A stretch of 64,000 nt of DNA from Eleginops maclovinus. Its lineage: Eukaryota; Chordata; Actinopteri; Perciformes; Eleginopidae. This document shows, piece after piece, positions 21,983 to 35,689 of the stretch. The notes under the pieces were generated by a model. It saw nothing but the letters and a program-made list of their open reading frames with translations, did no database searches and was not told the origin of the DNA. How positions within the stretch are numbered: the first letter of the stretch is position 1; each line of letters opens with the position of its first letter. Location: assembly GCF_036324505.1 (NCBI RefSeq), contig NC_086360.1:3918546-3982545 (forward strand). The letters are read 5' to 3'. A program made the translations under genes and the position numbers.

Positions 21983-22069
<87 letters not shown>

Positions 22070-23584
22070 TAGATAGAAAAAAGAAATTCTAATTTAAATT
22101 GAAGTTGGTCATGCAGGACTTCTATCATTATCATAAGGTTGCCATTTCCTTATTTATCAGAGTACAAATCGGTTCAGTTGTGTGCTGCTTGTATAAAATG
22201 CACTTTCATTAAATTGTTGGGAGGTTTCAATAAAAACTAAGTGATCTTTCCTCTAAATGATTTTAATTCTCTATCCTTACCCTGTCCTATGATCTGCCCA
22301 TGTCCTATCAGAGGGGAGGCTGCAGCAACAGAGCTCAGAGGAGGCCGTCTTCGCAGGACAGACACGTGGACAGACAAGTGGACAGACAAGTGGACAGACA
22401 CGTGGACAGACAGCGAGACACAGAGACAGACACCCTCTACACAGACGGCTTCAACAGGACCAAAGGTGAGTGACTGAAAGTCAACGAGTCCCAGAGCACG
22501 ACTGGAACAGTGATATTCCAAAACCATTATATGAAATAGTATAACACTGACAGAGTACATCCTACACCAAAATACTAATTATTACTGTAAGTAACCCATT
22601 TGCTGATAATACTCACATATTTTCACTTTATGTTCATTTTGCTGATAATATGCACATCATTTTACTTCAGTCAGGTTTCGAAAGCAGTACCTCGACTTGT
22701 AGTAGAGTATTTTCATAGTATGGTATTATACTTTTACTGCAGGGGTGGTGTATTTTTGTAGGCCAAACACAAAGATAACATCACAAAAATACAATGAGAT
22801 TTATTGGGAATATTGAAGAAAATAAGATCTTTGGCAACACATGTTTATGATATTTGCACGTTTTGTTCAGCGGGAAGATCTCAGGTAGAAGTAAAAAGCT
22901 CCATTAGGCAACAACCGAACTGCTTGAAGGTCATAGGACTTCACGTGAGCACCGCTAAGCTAAAGGCGCTAATGTTTGCGTGATTGCGTTAAGTTGTCCC
23001 ATTTATTCACTTGTAGCAACACATAGAAGCCTCATACAATCACCAGTGGGGTATTTACTGACATATTTTATATTGTAGAACAAAACGTGAACATTTCTTC
23101 AGCTTGTGTTCACATCAGACCTTACTTCAGGCATCTATAAAAGCTCATTCAAAAAACTACTTTTAGTTTAGCGATCCAGAAGAACAAAATGCTAACTCAC
23201 TTCCAGCGTTTAGGACTCATTCCTGCACCACTCTCTAAGGACGTGTAGTAAACTGTGTCTCTTGCAGCTCCAGAGATGTCGAGCTGTGTGCGCTCCGGTG
23301 ACTGTGCGGCCGGTCTGTGCTGTGTCCGCTATCTGACCGGCAAGCGGTGTCAGAGGATCCCGGTGGAGGGGGAGGCCTGTCTGCTGCGGGGGTCCACCAA
23401 GCTCAGGAGGAAGCTGGGGCGCTGTGACTGTGATGCGGGGCTGTCCTGCACCGCAGTCAGCCGGGTGGAGACAGGGACAGGGAAAGCCAAAGGCCAGGGG
23501 GTTTGTACGCCCCGCCAGAGAGAAGGCCAGAGGAAAACAAGGCATTCTGGGAAGAATAGGAGGACGGCAGAGAGCAGCTGCTGA
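20569..23584 (+). CDS. Dickkopf-like secreted protein with a single C-terminal cysteine-rich domain
   Basis: Exons 20569-20673, 22312-22465 and 23268-23584 join in phase (105+154+317 nt) to give 191 aa. The N-terminus WRSFLCVSVVCGLALDS is a signal peptide. Exon 2 encodes a charged stretch with four near-identical four-residue units (DRHV/DRQV), from a GTGGACAGACAA tandem repeat, and an N-glycosylation sequon (NRT). Exon 3 holds ten cysteines in the colipase-fold order of Dickkopf CRD2: CVRSGDCAAGLCC, KRCQRIPVEGEAC and GRCDCDAGLSC, with a final Cys at GVC. In Dickkopfs this domain binds LRP5/6 to block Wnt signalling. The usual N-terminal CRD1 is absent, and I found no Cys-rich exon in the introns. 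The tail is basic and ends in Cys. Dkk1/2/4 are the closest by memory. An AATAAA lies 3' at 23760. Function is inferred from the fold only. Confidence 0.75.
20921..20992. repeat. (TTA)n-(TAA)n compound microsatellite, self-complementary
   Basis: About 16 TTA units run directly into about 8 TAA units, in the first intron of the Dickkopf-like gene. The two halves are reverse complements, so the tract can fold into a hairpin. Confidence 0.95.
21985..22068. repeat. (CA)n microsatellite in intron 1 of the Dickkopf-like gene
   Basis: About 41 CA units followed by GATAGATAG. Confidence 0.95.
22745..23130 (-). mobile_element. Dispersed repeat, uninterrupted copy
   Basis: The reverse complement contains GGCTTCTATGTGTTGC, CCTTTAGCTTAGCGG, CCCGCTGAACAAAACG and GGCCTACAAAAATACA in this order. 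It shares these with the copy split by the LINE at 980-3905 and with 58500-59000. It lies in intron 2 of the Dickkopf-like gene. Unclassified, non-coding. Confidence 0.6.
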
Positions 23585-23759
23585 AAGACTCTATATGAAC
23601 TCTGTAGCTTTAAACACATTTAATTTAATCGTTGGTTCAGTTTGTAGGAAAATATTGTTGGTCAGTGATACTTTTTTCTCAACGGGTCACATCCGTGGTT
23701 CCCATACTGAGGAGTGTGAGGACAAAGTTTAAAATGTTTTCATTATTGTCATTTGAGTC

Positions 23760-23765
23760 AATAAA
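23760..23765 (+). terminator. Polyadenylation signal of the Dickkopf-like gene
   Basis: AATAAA within GTCAATAAAAGTC, 176 nt after the TGA at 23584. Canonical hexamer, suitable spacing. Confidence 0.6.
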
Positions 23766-26400
<2,635 letters not shown>

Positions 26401-26402
26401 TA

Positions 26403-26840
26403 CGCCGATCAGCCGTAACATTATGACCACCTTCCTAATATTGTGTAGGACCCCAAACCCGTCGAGGCAAGGCCTGGCCTCCACTATACCTCTGAAGGTG
26501 TGCTGTGGTGTCTGGATGTAAGCAGCAGATTCTCTAAGACTGTTTCAGCTATTTGAGTACCAGCAGCTTTTGTTGGACCGGGCCAGCCGTTGCTTCCTAC
26601 GAGAATCAATGAGCCTTGGCCACCCATGACCCTGTCGCCGGTTCAGTGGTTTCCCTTCCTTGGACCACTTTTGGTAGGTACAGACCACTGCAGACCGGGA
26701 ACACCCCACAAGAGCTGCAGTTTTGGAGATGCTCTGACCCAGTCCTCCAGCCATCACAATGTGGCCCTTGTCAAAGTCGTTCACATCCTTACGCTTTCCC
26801 GTTTTCCTGCTTCCAACACATCAATTTAGAATGCAGGACC
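26403..26840 (-). mobile_element. Tc1-like transposon remnant (N-terminal HTH only)
   Basis: The minus-strand frame 26784-26545 reads [20 protein letters not shown], then [29 protein letters not shown] and PRLID. This is the paired-like HTH N-terminus of a common fish Tc1 transposase. The catalytic DDE part is missing. The plus-strand left side (GATCAGCCGTAACATTATGA, then CCACC, at 26408) matches the terminal sequence I recall for this family. An internally deleted copy. Confidence 0.8.
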
Positions 26841-28401
26841 TTTAGAATAATTTGACCCAGTTCTTTTTATCTGTTGTGTGGAAAATCAAGAGAAGTGTGT
26901 TCATATTTCACATATGGATATTTTTAAGGATTTTTTAAAGTTTGATTAGAACGTAATCAATATATTTAAATGTGTATTTAACTATGTAGCCCTTTGTAAA
27001 ATGAAATATAATTTTAATGAGTCCACTGTAAAAATCACTGGATTAAAATGACTACAGATAAAAACACTGTAAAGCTTAAGAGCTCCCTCTGCTGGACATT
27101 TCATTTAGTGTATTTCAGAATTCAAAGCCAAACAGCATAACCGATCATTTTCAGACTCGGAGCCCCCATCAGCACTTGATTAGAAATTAAATTGCAAACT
27201 GGTATAGCAATAGTATACGGTTAATACGACCTGTAAGGTATTATCACAGATAGGAAACACCATGATAAAGTAAGGGCATATACTAACCCATGGGTGCCCA
27301 AACTGTGGCCCTGGGTCCATTTCAATTGCCCCTTAGCTCAGTCTAAAAGTATAATGGAATATGGCCCACACAAAGAACTTGTCTTATATTGTACTTAAAT
27401 GTAATTACACACTACTCCTTTGTAAATGAGCCACTATTTGAAATCTAGTCAGTTAATTAAAGCTGCCAACACTTTCTCATTTTGATGACTGATAACTTTA
27501 CTTAAGAGGCAATGACGTGCCCAGGCCCTTTGTATATTTTTCTGTAGGTGGCCCTCAGTGAAAAGGTTTGGACACCCCTTTTGAACTATTAGATCATATT
27601 CCAACCTTTGAACTAAACCTGACAAAAAGTTTTCCAAAGGTAGAAATAGCCTCTCAGCTCATCAGAAATGTCCTCTGGAGTTTTAATCGGGTTAGTTTAA
27701 AACAGCCCATCGTGTTGGTATTAAAAGCATCAGCGTTTTGAATGAGCAGCCACCGGAAACTTTTTCAGAGATTTATTCTGTAAAGACACAACTTTATTTG
27801 TTCTGGGCTGAGCAGATGTTAAATTGGCAAGTTAGCTCTGGCAGTTTCCAAACCAGCAGCATACTTTTATTAACATCCTTTCTGTTATTGCTGCTTAATT
27901 CTGTGGAACATTTTAAAGAGCTATGGATATGAATAGCAGTGAAAATACACACATGTATGGACGGCTAAACTATGCTGACATTCACTTCTAACTCACCAGG
28001 ATGAGGAAGTTCTGTGGTGATGAAGTTACAATGTCTGCTAAAATGCTGACCATGATGTTCGTATATCTTTTAGACAATCTTTAACAAGTTGAACGTTTCT
28101 CTGTAATAAAAAAACAGACGCGTTTCAGCTGTCAAGGCAACTTTTCAGTTTTACTTCATTTTTTTGACTTAACAAAAAATCGTTGGGACTTTGTGGAAAT
28201 AAACGTTAATGCAAAAGAAACTTCCAAAGGCAAAGTCACAAATGCAGCAACATGATGTCAACAACAGAATAAAAAAACCAAGAGGGAAGGGGGTCATTTG
28301 AATCTCCATCAACAGGAATGTGGAATGGCGATGGGGAGGGGGTGGTAGGAGCCTACAGGGGTGTGGCTACAGGATGAGCAGAAAGGGTTATGTGCTCCAG
28401 C
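26841..28401. other. Intergenic gap downstream of ppia
   Basis: AT-rich, with short open frames only. The part next to 28401 should include the ppia 3' UTR, but I saw no canonical AATAAA on the minus strand close to the stop codon. Confidence 0.45.
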
Positions 28402-31400
28402 TCAAAGCTGCCCACAGTCGGCGATGGCGAGTTTGCCATTGGTTTTGCCGCTCTGGCTGCCTTTTTTCTCCATCGCCGCTACGATGTCCAAACCCTCCAC
28501 CACGGAGCCGAACACCACGTGCTTCCCATCGAGCCTGCGTACACACACACACACACACACTGAGCAGCTGCAGTAGCACATGGAAACTACACACTTGTGA
28601 AATACACCAAACAAGCACATTATCTGGTTGTGCTCAATTGTATTATTATCATCATCATCATCATCATCATCTAGGAGCTAATGCAGGCTATGATATTTTG
28701 TATGTTAAAAGATGCTAAATTACTTAATGGCCACGTTTCAAGCTGGACACTATAGTTTGCATTTTAAATGTTCCAGTGTCGAGCTGCCATTTCCACAGCC
28801 TCCATATAGTCAAACAGTTTAGAAAGGACCCTACAACTAATTTACCTTTTGCTTGATATGGTAGGTTTTAATTGTTTACCCAAGGTTAGGCCTCTTCAAC
28901 GTTTTGGAATCTGCCATGAGATTAGCATTTATAAAAAAAAACAAAAAAACAAAAACACTGAAAATGAAAAAAAGTCTGTACTAAACGACAAGAGTGAAAA
29001 CTGAACATTTATTTCACCGTAGGATGCTTTCATTATGTTGTCCGACAGTTTTTATAACTTGAGCCTTCCAGTGTTGGTTGTGGGTGCATTAAATTAACCG
29101 TGCTCAAAAAGGGTTCGTCACTTACAAAAAACAGGAAAATGGATAGATATACACATTTTCTTACCATGTGGTTTGGGCAGTGCAGATAAAGAACTGGGAC
29201 CCGTTGGTGTTTGGTCCAGCGTTGGCCATGGACAGGATGCCGGCGCCGGTGTGCTTCAGGGTGAAGTTCTCATCACCAAACTTGTTGCCATAGATGGACT
29301 TTCCACCGGTTCCGTTGTGGTTGGTGAAGTCGCCACCCTTTGTGTTGAACAAACAAGTTAAAACTACAATTTGGCAAACCTACAAAAACCTGACCCCAAG
29401 ACTTCCCATAGTCAAAGCACATCGTGAAATGCAGGAATGTACACAATGCCCATTGCATGCATGTGTTGCATTAGCCCAGTGAGGAATGGTCGAGAACTAG
29501 CAAGACATTTCAGTGTCTCATGTGTGTTACGTGCTGAGAGTTCATCTGGGGATTTGAATGATTTAAAATTAAGAATCATGCCATCTGAAGTACAGTTGAA
29601 ATCGTTTCATACTAAAGTCAACAGTTTGGATAACAATGATTACCCAAAAAGAAAAATTGTGTCTTGCTTTTATTTCTCCAACAGTGATTCTATCGCATAT
29701 TTGGAAAGCTTTAGACAAACACTGGAAGGCATTATGCTACAGAACTGTCACAAGCACTTATAAACACTTCATAAACAAGAAACAATCTCTAGATTAATCA
29801 AAATAAGTCCTCAATAAAAAGCCTCTAAGAAAGCACTGATGATCCGAAGTAGTTGGCTGCATCACCTGGCACATGAAGTCGGGGATGATGCGGTGGAAGA
29901 TGGAGCCCTTGTAACCGAAGCCCTTCTCACCAGTGCAGAGGGCACGGAAGTTTTCAGCGGTCTTGGGAACCACGTCGTCCCGGAGCTGCAGAAAAATGGA
30001 AACAAACAATTTAAGCCAAAAAGTAATATCTGCTCAGAGTTGTCTTAAGTCTTGAAATATGCTATACTTGGCAAGTATCCAAAAGTACATTGACATCTTT
30101 CAAATATGAAAAAATATTCACACTGGGGGCTCTTGAGATTACAATTTGTTTCTTTAAATGTAATGAACATAAGCAGTAGTCCCATGTGTGAAAACACAAA
30201 ATAGTCAGCTTAGAAAAAATCATTTAAAAGCCAAGCAGTTTGAGCAACTCCTTAGATTTTTGCTCCTCAAAGAACATGTCCAAAGGGCACAAATGGGTTG
30301 CAAAGTCATTATTCAAAGCGAAGGTAGAGGCTGGGAAATCAGTAACTAGTCACCTGGGCTGTAACCATCCAGGCACCTAGCCAAAACTAAAGTAGGTTAA
30401 GATTCTGGGCAACTCATTTATGCACAAAGAAAAATCAGTACATCTGTTTCTAATCGCCCAACTGTAGGTAGATGTTTGAGGCTTTCACATCCTTAGCCCA
30501 GTCGAGCAACGTTTTTTTTCTTGCCCAATGCAGGCATCTGTAGAAATTACAACACGAGTCAGTTTGTGCACATCGCACTGATTTTCCCAATGGATGGTAA
30601 ACTCACAACTAGTTAAATATAACATTTAAAAAATAGCTAAAGACGATTACATGTGATCTGAAAATGTCAAAGCTCTACTACAGGTGCTAGCATGTGGTAG
30701 CCACACTTTATTGCAGGTTTAAACTTGATACAGTGTCTTAGAACTTTAAGAAGCTCGATTACACACTGCTTGACATTTTATGTCAACAAATCACTCCGCG
30801 TAGCCCGAGGGTAGCAGTTCCACCCCATTAAACACAGATCAGGTTATTAAGTAATGAGCTTGTGGTAATTGTGCAGTGTCATGGTGAAGCTGGAATGCAG
30901 CATTGCACCACACAGATATCTGCATGCCCTGCACAGACAGCAATGACGCTACCATGCAAGTATGAAGGTGGGGGGGGGGGGTTATGCTGCAGCAGACGGA
31001 CTTGAGTGGGGATGAGAGGCTGCTGCTGATCTCAGCTCCGGTAGTAACAAAAACCACACCTTCATAATTTAAGAGCCGTCGGCTTGAAACGACCCGGGGG
31101 TCTGGTTACATGAAACACCACACTAGGATGGCCAGAAATAAAGACTGCATTTGCAGCTGTGTCCTGTAGAGCTGCAACAATTAGCTTATCAGAAGAAGAA
31201 TACCATTTTGATAATACACCAATTAAAGTGTAGTTAAAACTATTGATTGGAATATGCAGATTATTGCCTTTATCACATATGGTAAATAATTGCTAGTTGT
31301 GGTTTCTTTGAAGACCAGTAAACACTGCTAGTATGATAAAAAATGTTTTAAGAACTTCCAACATTTTAGAAACAGAAGGAAACCTGGAGTTTTCTAGAAA

Positions 31401-33184
31401 AGGCAATCGTAACCTTGGATCAAACCATGTTCAACATTTGTTTTAAAACACAGCTGTTTTGGGTAAAAAAAAACAACATTTATACTAGGCTACTAGTTAT
31501 AGTGCTTTCTCTAGATGGGAATCAAACTGGAAAGTGTTAAAAGTTTGGCAGTGTTGCCGGGTAGGAGTTTCCTTACTCAAGAAACAATCTGTACATTTTG
31601 CAGGTGACTATGGTTAAAACATATTTAGAGGCAACTGCAGACTTCCCAAGTAAATAACATTGAATAGGCCTATAATTGTATGCATTACAAGTTCTCTGAA
31701 AAGTTATGTTTACATATATAAATAAGGAATTATTAAGCTAACTAATTATACAGATACAAAGATAATTTGCGGTAAAAAACAAACTACTTGTGTATTTTCA
31801 CCAACTGGTCTGAAAAAGACATTTAACTAAGCATAAATAGCCTCAACTTTCACGCAACATGGTTTTTGAAACGTCTTGAAAAACGGAGTTCATCTTATTT
31901 TTAGCCATATTATCTTGAAGCGGGAACGCCCATAATGGGGCTCAGCTTCAACTGTGTGCACAAAATGGCAGGACGTTTTAGCTAGCACAGTATCAGACTT
32001 CAGTTTGCCAAGGTGTGGGTGAAACAATGATGCATTTATAGTCCTTATTGTGGATTATGCAGCATACGCGTAGTCCATGTGGGAAAAATAATTTAGTAAA
32101 GTAGATCGCAGTTGTTTTTGGCCTACATCCGCATTTTTATCATGCAGATATCCCCTCCCCCCATGGAACTTTCCAGAACCACATGAATCGGCGCAGTTAG
32201 CTACGGTGGCTAGCTAACATGCTGAACCCAGCATGCCATTTGTATATTTTTTAACGTTCGACTTTGGCCACAGTTGGCCAGTTTCAGCATAATAATTAAA
32301 ACTGGAATTAAGAAGGGCAGCAGTATGATTGTTCTAGTAGTTTCACTGACGCAGCAGGGGTTACACGGGCTCGTGAGAACAAAGGGCGGCGCTGCTAATG
32401 TCTGCATTTTCAGTTAGCATTAGCTGAGCCTGATATTTGGAAACGAAAAACTGCTAGCCGGCAGATCGATTTTCTACGACTCACACCAGGACCGCGGGCC
32501 TTTTGTGGGCCTCTACGTGACGCAAGCTAATGCAAGTTAGCACTTAAGCTCTACCCCATTGTGAGAAAATCGGGCAGTTAATTGTTTGAGATGTACTTAT
32601 TAACGCCTTAAAATGATAATGCTAAATACTGCAACCCAGAAAAAGCAATGGCATTTATATTTACATATTAAACTCTTCAGATTGCAGCTGAACATGTTTT
32701 CAATTACAAATGATTGTGCCGAGATATGAATAAACTGCAAATTCAGTCAAAAACATAAACTACGTGTAAAATATTAAGACGATGCTCCGTAAATACAAAT
32801 GAATAAAGCCACATCTGCACTTGCTCAAGTTCCGTTATGTTGCTGGTTAACGCTGGCTCCGAGCCAAGGCACACACACGTGCACATGGTCCATGCAAAGG
32901 CAACAGTGTTCGTGACAGCTCGGCTAGCGCTACCTCGTGTCAACTGAAAGTTAAACATATGAAACCGGGGTGCAACTATTAGCAGCACAAAGTGACTTAA
33001 TTTTTGTAAGAAATAAAGACAAAGCACACAGTGATGACTAAATGCCCGCAAGGACGATAACCAACGTGTCTGACAGTGATGACTCCCAGCTACACTTTGC
33101 ATCATTGAGACTGTTTACCTCCATCACAATCCGGCCCATGGGTTTACCGTCAAGGGTCACATCGAAGAAGACTCTTGGCAACAT
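28402..33184 (-). CDS. ppia: Peptidyl-prolyl cis-trans isomerase A (cyclophilin A)
   Basis: Cytosolic prolyl isomerase and cyclosporin-binding protein. Coding exons on the minus strand are 33184-33119, 29985-29866, 29337-29165 and 28534-28402: 492 nt, 163 aa, all GT-AG and in phase. The protein begins [20 protein letters not shown]. Active-site residues of the family are visible: [11 protein letters not shown] (catalytic Arg, Phe, Met, Gln), [27 protein letters not shown] and the Trp of the cyclosporin pocket split across the last junction (TG/G). It ends [10 protein letters not shown]. Human PPIA, as I remember it, has a 31-nt and an 89-nt exon where this gene has a single 120-nt exon. Intron 1 is about 3.1 kb and holds no recognisable gene. 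The gene lies downstream of zmiz2 on the same strand. Confidence 0.95.
28538..28670. repeat. Short (CA)n and (ATC)n tracts in ppia intron 3
   Basis: (CA)10 at about 28540-28560 lies just upstream, on the gene strand, of the last-exon acceptor (TGTGTACGCAG). An (ATC)n run is at about 28641-28670. Confidence 0.85.
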
Positions 33185-33259
33185 TTCAGCAGGATGAGTT
33201 GGCTAGCGTGGACTGAACGGGTTTTCCAGCGATGGGATACGGCTGACCAGGAGGAACCA

Positions 33260-33370
33260 AGAAAAGACGGCGATGTGTGGATTACATTTATATTATACGA
33301 GGGTAGGCGGCGTAAAGCCAACACGAACCAATTGGTAGCCATGAAGTATTTGATTGGCACCCGTTTTAGC
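33260..33370 (-). promoter_or_regulatory. Probable ppia core promoter
   Basis: On the minus strand, CCAAT motifs (GCCAATCAAAT near 33350 and ACCAATTGG near 33330) are followed by an AT-rich TATA-like element (CGTATAATATAAATG, about 33285-33300), 100-115 bp upstream of the ATG at 33184. A CpG-rich stretch at 33530-33710 lies further upstream. Assigned by motif and spacing only. Confidence 0.4.
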
Positions 33371-34128
33371 AAATCCGCAGCGGAACAGCTGAACCCCCCC
33401 CTTTTTGACAGGGCAGTCACATTGCAAAGCATGTTTGAATAGTAAGGCAGAGTGGGCCGATTCGGGCGGAGGTTGGAAGTTATAAGCTTACCTTAGACAC
33501 CGCCCCGTTTCTTTGTCAGGGTAACGAAATCCGTTTTTAACTATGCGCGCCACGAATCATTGACAGCTGGGGCGTCCAATAAGTGCAACGCACGCGAAGG
33601 GGTGAGTGTAAAGTCCCGCAGTCAGCGCTCGCTCCCCCTGTCAGGGGAAAATGTGAGTGCGCGACCACGCGGTCAGGGCGCGGTTCGTCCGGTTCTCCGC
33701 ATAAAGAAAAAAGTTATCACGCAAAGTTCACCATGTCCAAAGTTGGTCATGGATTTAAAGCAACATTTTAAGTCATTTATCCGCCTGCGCAGGGTTTACC
33801 AGATGTACTTAACCTTAAAAAAAAAACGAATCCTGTTTATTGCCAAAAAGAAGTTTAAAAATAAGGAATGTGTGTTGTGTTATTATTGAAGAAGGATAAA
33901 GATTTTTGCATCATTGTTCAAATTTTCATTGACAAATACAGTATATTATAATGATCATGCTGGCTATGTTCGCAGGATCTGTCCCAAAACAAAACATATT
34001 TTTGTCTTTAAAATACTATACGTCAGGAATTCATGCCAAATATAGAGGATATCATGAAAGGAAAGACATATCATGGCAGATGTGTATTATATATATGTAT
34101 GTGTGTACTATAAACAGATTCACAGAGC

Positions 34129-34566
34129 TCAGGAGTTCAGCAGTCTTATAGCCTGTGGTATAAAACTGTCTCTGAGTCTGGTGGTCTTGGTCCGGATGCT
34201 GCGGTACCGTCTGCCAGACGGCAGCAGACAGAACAGATTGTTGCTGGGGTGATGGGGGTCCTTTAATATCCTACCGGCCTTCTTCCTACACTGCTCGGTG
34301 TAGAGGTCCTCCATGCATGGCAGCTCCGTCCTGGTGATGTGCTGAGCAGTTTTCACCACCCTCTGTAGAGTCTTACGGTTGAGGGCGGTGCAACTGCCAT
34401 ACCAGGCGGTGATGCAGCCAGTCAGGATACTCTCGATGGTGCACCTGTAGAAGTTGCAGAGTATCCTGGAGTCCATGTTGAACTTCCGCAGCCTGCGGAG
34501 GAAGAAGAGCCGCTGTCGAGCCGTCTTGGATATGACCCTGGTGTGATGAGTCCATGTCAGGTCCTC
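34129..34566 (-). mobile_element. LINE fragment, C-terminal part of a reverse-transcriptase ORF
   Basis: The minus-strand frame reads LTWTHHTRVISKTARQRLFF, LRRLRKFNMDSRILCNFYR, TIESILTGCITAWYGSC, CRKKAGRILKDPHHPS and LLPSGRRYRSIRTKTTRLRD, ending PQAIRLLNS. This is the 3'-terminal coding part of a common fish LINE of the L2/Rex type. It is 5'-truncated. Upstream of it the sequence changes abruptly to CAGGGCCGGTTCTAGCCCAT. Confidence 0.85.
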
Positions 34567-34610
34567 ACTCAGGGCCGGTTCTAGCCCATTGGCTGCCCTA
34601 GGCGATATTG

Positions 34611-35677
34611 AATTTTTTCCATCTATAGCCAATCAGATGTCTCCTCCATTCTAAGCCCATCACATGAGCGCGCCCCCACGAGGGTATGACGTAACGCCTG
34701 ACAGGTCAACTTCAACATTTCGTCTAGCATAAGTCGTGTTAAGCGTCTCTGCGTCAGGCCTGGTGCCAGGATAAAATGACTGAGGGGGCTATTATTTTAT
34801 TTTTTTCTTCTTAAAATAAAGTAACTTAATGTACCCATGCAAAAAGGCTGAACACTTATAGCATACGTTTTCAACATTTAAAACATTTATTAACCAAATC
34901 CCCAAAAATAAATCACAGAAACCTAGAACAGCACAGTGCTAAATACAGTATTGAAAAATCAACGTCAATGTAAATGTGTCAAAGCGGCAGAAAGCAGAAT
35001 TCATACAGTTAAGTGGGACATGAAGTTCTCTCAGGTTTATTTGTCCTTTTACTTTGTAAATTAACGACAGTTTCAAGAAAAATTAAGGCCCCTTAGAATT
35101 GGGGGAAGTAATCATTTATAGTTATTTAATAACTTTGACATATTTTGTACTTTTTGATGGATGGATGAGGATCAAACTGAGGGGAAACAATTCAACTGAC
35201 GGGGCAAAGCCCCCGTTTGCCCCCTCGTGGCGCCGGTCTGCCCTGCGTGAATTATTCAATATGTTTTAGATATGAATTGTTGTGACTTTAGTGATGTGTT
35301 ACTGTTAGCATGGAAGTGACGTTAAATAGGATTAACCGGTTAAAGTCCTAGGTAGTCTATTAGCATTATATAGCTAACTTGCCAGCAAACGCTAGCATTA
35401 CATGCCACCCATATTACTTCCATGCTAACAGTAACACATCACTAACGTCACAAGAATTACACCTAAAACACATTGAATCATTCATGCAGAGACACTTATC
35501 ACTCACACTTGTGCTGGACGCCATGTTGAAGTTGACCTGTCAGCTCCGGACAGCGCAAAATGCGTATATGACGCGTTACCTCACGAACGCAATAAATCAT
35601 ACCCTCGTGGGGGCGCGCTCATGTGATTGGCTTACAATGGAGGAGACATCTGATTGGCTAAAGATGGAAAAAATTAC
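34611..35677. mobile_element. Long palindromic (foldback) element split by a second transposon
   Basis: 34611-34754 plus 35249-35330 form one arm. Their reverse complement is at about 35405-35677. Examples are GCCAATCAGATGTCTCCTCC (34628), matched by GGAGGAGACATCTGATTGGC (35639), and ACTGTTAGCATGGAAGT (35301), matched by ACTTCCATGCTAACAGT (35416). The left arm is broken at 34755-35240 by another element. No coding region. Confidence 0.8.
34755..35240. mobile_element. hAT-like non-autonomous element nested in the palindrome
   Basis: The left end CAGGCCTGGTGCCAGGA and the right end, read inverted, CAGACCGGCGCCACGAG are similar terminal repeats. The flanks CTCTGCGT (34747-34754) and CCCTGCGT (35241-35248) look like an 8-bp target duplication with one mismatch. 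The uninterrupted right arm of the host palindrome shows the pre-insertion state (CTCTGCATGAATGATTCAA in reverse complement). 486 bp, non-coding. Confidence 0.75.
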
Positions 35678-35689
35678 AAGTACGAATCG

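Noticed and set aside
29437..29763. 108-codon plus-strand ORF in ppia intron 2
   Set aside because: It lies antisense in an intron, has no recognisable domain and no splice or promoter context.
33560..33889. 109-codon plus-strand ORF upstream of ppia
   Set aside because: It covers the CpG-rich promoter region. The protein shows no known motif and becomes Lys-rich because of a poly-A stretch.
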